64,000 nt of DNA from Desulfococcus multivorans. GTDB taxonomy: Bacteria > Desulfobacterota > Desulfobacteria > Desulfobacterales > Desulfococcaceae. Below, one piece after another: positions 61,663-64,000 of this stretch. The notes beneath the pieces were generated by a model, which saw only the letters and a list, made by a program, of their open reading frames with translations, was not told the origin of the DNA and made no database searches. Every line of letters starts with the position of its first letter. The stretch's first letter is position 1. The DNA lies in contig NZ_CP015381.1 of NCBI RefSeq assembly GCF_001854245.1, positions 2,453,001-2,517,000 of the forward strand, in the 5' to 3' direction. Both the position numbers and the translations under genes were made by a program.

Positions 61663-63069
61663 TCACTTCGGAAACACCTTCATGCCGTCCTTTCCATCCT
61701 GAACCACATAGCCCAGGGCCTGGATTTCGTCGCGCAGCTGGTCGGACAGAGCCCAGTTCCTTTCCCGCCGCGCCGCTTCCCTGGCGGCCGCCTTTTCCCG
61801 AATATCCGCAGGCAGGGGCTGTGCCTCCCCCACCCGATCGAGACCGAACCCCAGAACGGCATCCAGTTCAAGGACCAGGGCGAGCTTCCATGTCGGCGGC
61901 ATGTCGGATTTCAGGATCTCCTGTACCACCGCCATGGCCCTGGGCATGTTGAGATCGTCGTTCAGCGCCGCCAGGAACCGTGTCCTGGCCTCATCCGCTG
62001 CATGGGCGGGGATATCGGCGGGCGATCCGGCGCAGGCATCCTTGATGTGCCGGACCTGGTTCCGAAGATGATCGAGACCGTTCACGGCGGCCTGGACCGT
62101 TTCGTCGCTGTACTCCATGGGATTCCGATAATGGGTCTGGAATGCGGCATACCGGTAGGCCAGAGGGTCGATGCCCCGGTCGATAAAGGTGTGCTGGAGG
62201 GTCAGGAAATTGCCGGCGCTCTTGGCCATCTTCTTCCCGCCGGCAATGTTGAGGAACGCCCCGTGCACCCAGAACCGAAAAAACGGCTTTCCCGTGGCCG
62301 CCTCCGACTGGGCGATTTCGTTGGTGTGGTGGACGTCGATGTGATCGGTGCCGCCGCAGTGAATGTCGAGGTGGTCCCCTAAAAATTTCATGCTCATGGC
62401 TGAACACTCGATGTGCCATCCCGGAAACCCGACGCCCCACGGCGACGGCCATTCCATCTGCCGCTGCTCATCCCTGGGAGAGAATTTCCACAGGGCGAAA
62501 TCGGTGGGATTTCGCTTTTCGGGGTTCCGCTCCACCCGTGCGCCTTCCTGGAGCGCCTCCAGGTTCTGGTGGGAAAGTTTGGTGTAATCCTTGAATCGCG
62601 AGGTGTCGAAATAAATCCCGTCGCTGGTGGTATAGGTATATCCTTTGGCCGCCAGGGTCTCGATGAGGGCGATCTGTTCGGGGATCGTTTCCGTCGCCTT
62701 GCACCAGATGTCCGGCGGCAGAAGATTGAGCCGCGCCATGTCTTCCTTGAACGCCCGGGTATACATCTCCGCGATGTCCCAGGCGCTCCGGCCTTCCCGT
62801 GCGGCCCCTCTTTCCAGTTTGTCCTCCCCCATGTCCCGATCGCCGGTAAGATGTCCCACATCCGTGATGTTCATGACGTGCCGCACCGTAAAGCCGTTGA
62901 ACCTGAGGGTTCGCTTGAGCACGTCCTCGAATATATAGGTCCGCAGATTGCCGATATGAGCATGATTGTAGACCGTCGGGCCACAGGTATACAGACCGAC
63001 GTAGTCGGGAAAGAGGGGTTGGAATTCTTCCTTCTTCCGCGTCAGCGTATTGTACAGATAGAGTTTCAT
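61663..63069 (-). CDS. cysS: Cysteinyl-tRNA synthetase
   Basis: 468 residues. The class I HIGH motif is in CGPTVYNHAHIGNLRTYIFE, the zinc ligands include the cysteine of this region and a later GWHIECSAMS, and KMSKS appears as GGKKMAKSAGNFLTL. It charges tRNA-Cys. The C-terminal anticodon-binding domain ends at EIQALGYVVQDGKDGMKVFP. It lies three bases after lgt on the same strand. Confidence 0.96.
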   Translation of the reverse strand: MKLYLYNTLTRKKEEFQPLFPDYVGLYTCGPTVYNHAHIGNLRTYIFEDVLKRTLRFNGFTVRHVMNITDVGHLTGDRDMGEDKLERGAAREGRSAWDIAEMYTRAFKEDMARLNLLPPDIWCKATETIPEQIALIETLAAKGYTYTTSDGIYFDTSRFKDYTKLSHQNLEALQEGARVERNPEKRNPTDFALWKFSPRDEQRQMEWPSPWGVGFPGWHIECSAMSMKFLGDHLDIHCGGTDHIDVHHTNEIAQSEAATGKPFFRFWVHGAFLNIAGGKKMAKSAGNFLTLQHTFIDRGIDPLAYRYAAFQTHYRNPMEYSDETVQAAVNGLDHLRNQVRHIKDACAGSPADIPAHAADEARTRFLAALNDDLNMPRAMAVVQEILKSDMPPTWKLALVLELDAVLGFGLDRVGEAQPLPADIREKAAAREAARRERNWALSDQLRDEIQALGYVVQDGKDGMKVFPK

Positions 63070-63072
63070 AGA

Positions 63073-63936
63073 TTACCCCGAAAAATTTGATGCATTCTTG
63101 AACATGGAACGCCTGAACAGGTAAAATCCGATCCCGAAAAGCACCATCAGGCCGCAGAGGAGTTGGCCTGTTGAAAACCGGAACAGCACAAAGCCCAGAT
63201 GCGCGTCCGGTTCCCGGAAAAACTCGATGAAAAACCGAACCGTGCCGTAGCTGATCAGATAGAGGGCCAGCATGGCCCCCCGGGTTCGGACGCGCCGACG
63301 AAGGAACCACAGCAGCATGAAGCAGAAGATCCCTTCGAAAAACGCCTCGTAGAGCTGGGACGGATGACGGCGTTCGGGCGTCGGGGCCGATGGGAAATAC
63401 ATGCCGACGGGCAGCTCCGTTGCCCGGCCGTAAAGCTCGCCGTTGATGAAATTGCCGATGCGGCCGAAGGTGTATCCGAGGGGGACGGCCGGGGCGTAGA
63501 GGTCGGCGATCTCCGTAAAGGCGATCCGGTTTCGGCGTCCGTAGAGCATTGTCGCGGCGATCACGCCGATGAGCCCTCCATGGTAGGACATACCGGAGAT
63601 GCCGGTAAAACGGATCCCGCCCTCGAAGCTGAAGGGAAGGAAAATCTCGAGGGGGTGTTGCGCGTAATAGGGCAGATTGTAAAAGAACACATACCCGAGG
63701 CGCCCCCCCAGAATCACGCCGACAATCATGGCCGTGGTGAGAGACTCCACCTGGGCCTCGGTCAAGTTGAAGCCCTTCTCGTGCCGGATCCGATAGCGGA
63801 CCAGGAAATAGGTCAGGCCGAAGGCCACCAGATACATCATGCCGTAATATTGGAGCTTGAAGACCCCGATCTCGATCATGACGGGATCCAGCCGTTCGGG
63901 GATGTGCTGCCACCAGCGCCAGAATTCGTTTGTCAT
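63073..63936 (-). CDS. lgt: Prolipoprotein diacylglyceryl transferase
   Basis: 287 residues from ATG 63936; the frame stays open to the window end, so an upstream start cannot be excluded. Seven predicted membrane helices. The Lgt signature GRIGNFINGELYGR and the earlier YHGGLIGVIAATMLYGRRNR are intact. It attaches diacylglycerol to the lipobox cysteine of prolipoproteins. It precedes cysS in an apparent operon. Confidence 0.94.
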   Translation of the reverse strand: MTNEFWRWWQHIPERLDPVMIEIGVFKLQYYGMMYLVAFGLTYFLVRYRIRHEKGFNLTEAQVESLTTAMIVGVILGGRLGYVFFYNLPYYAQHPLEIFLPFSFEGGIRFTGISGMSYHGGLIGVIAATMLYGRRNRIAFTEIADLYAPAVPLGYTFGRIGNFINGELYGRATELPVGMYFPSAPTPERRHPSQLYEAFFEGIFCFMLLWFLRRRVRTRGAMLALYLISYGTVRFFIEFFREPDAHLGFVLFRFSTGQLLCGLMVLFGIGFYLFRRSMFKNASNFSG

Positions 63937-64000
63937 CGTCCTTGCCGTTCCATGACCCGACGGACGGCTCCGCCCGTCGCGGCCCTTAGGTTCATCCACG

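Overview
The window looks like a chromosomal segment of a Desulfobacterota (deltaproteobacterial) sulfate reducer of the Desulfobacterales type. This is an inference from gene content: a mitochondrial-EFG1-like EF-G next to an MglA/Roadblock module, the xseA-xseB-dxs-tlyA operon, a tRNA-Sec gene, a delta-type PilA with PilR, an ADP-glucose-type glycogen synthase paired with a short alpha-glucan phosphorylase, and a conserved 139-residue protein of a type I associate with Desulfobacterales. Most of the window is GC-rich, with dense antisense shadow ORFs. Two stretches are clearly AT-richer: about 25.7-27.7 kb (pilins) and about 47.7-53.3 kb (surface polysaccharide genes).

Layout. 1-5 kb (minus): the start of a second EF-G, then xseA-xseB-dxs-tlyA. 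5-10.5 kb: a Bax-inhibitor-1 membrane protein convergent with glmM, a left-handed beta-helix protein, a GT2 glycosyltransferase and a secreted ComEA-like protein. 10.7-12.8 kb (plus): an operon of an MglA-like GTPase, a Roadblock protein and a helical protein, all starting with TTG. 12.8-16.2 kb (minus): a RecA/KaiC-like ATPase, fusA and tRNA-Leu(CAG). 16.3-21.3 kb (plus): ribF, def, fmt, rsmB, rpe. 21.5-25.7 kb (minus): a TPR protein, an ABC-2 transporter and a GT39-type membrane glycosyltransferase. 25.9-29.2 kb (minus): two type IV pilins, the remnant of a large TPR membrane protein, and pilR. 29.2-32.5 kb (minus): lepB, pyrC and a PepT-like peptidase.

32.6-44 kb: tRNA-Sec with its own promoter, a small membrane protein, the 139-residue protein, a DEAD-box helicase, an alpha/beta hydrolase, ettA, a hypothetical gene, xerD, glgA and glgP. 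44.3-54.4 kb: a surface polysaccharide region (two GT4 genes, a radical SAM protein, an epimerase, a polysaccharide pyruvyl transferase, a Wzx-like flippase and a GT2). One of its GT4 genes is split by an intact single-gene IS66-family element with 8-bp target duplications. 54.4-64 kb: a 1433-residue GH13-GH133 glycogen debranching fusion, a secreted cyclophilin, an M24 peptidase, a DksA-like protein, cysS and lgt.

Themes. Storage glucan metabolism is represented by synthesis (GlgA), phosphorolysis (GlgP) and debranching (the fusion enzyme). Envelope biology is represented by glmM, lgt, lepB, flippase, glycosyltransferases and pilins. The intergenic spaces are rich in small repeats: a CACGCAAAG inverted-repeat element in two full copies, CTTCAGY heptamers at three sites, a 10-unit 8-bp array, a 73-bp tandem duplication, a 15-bp array over the lepB stop, and a 154-bp three-tier fold-back element. 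The best candidates for an under-described system are the MglA/Roadblock/helical operon with its neighbouring ATPase, and the fold-back element in front of the polysaccharide region.
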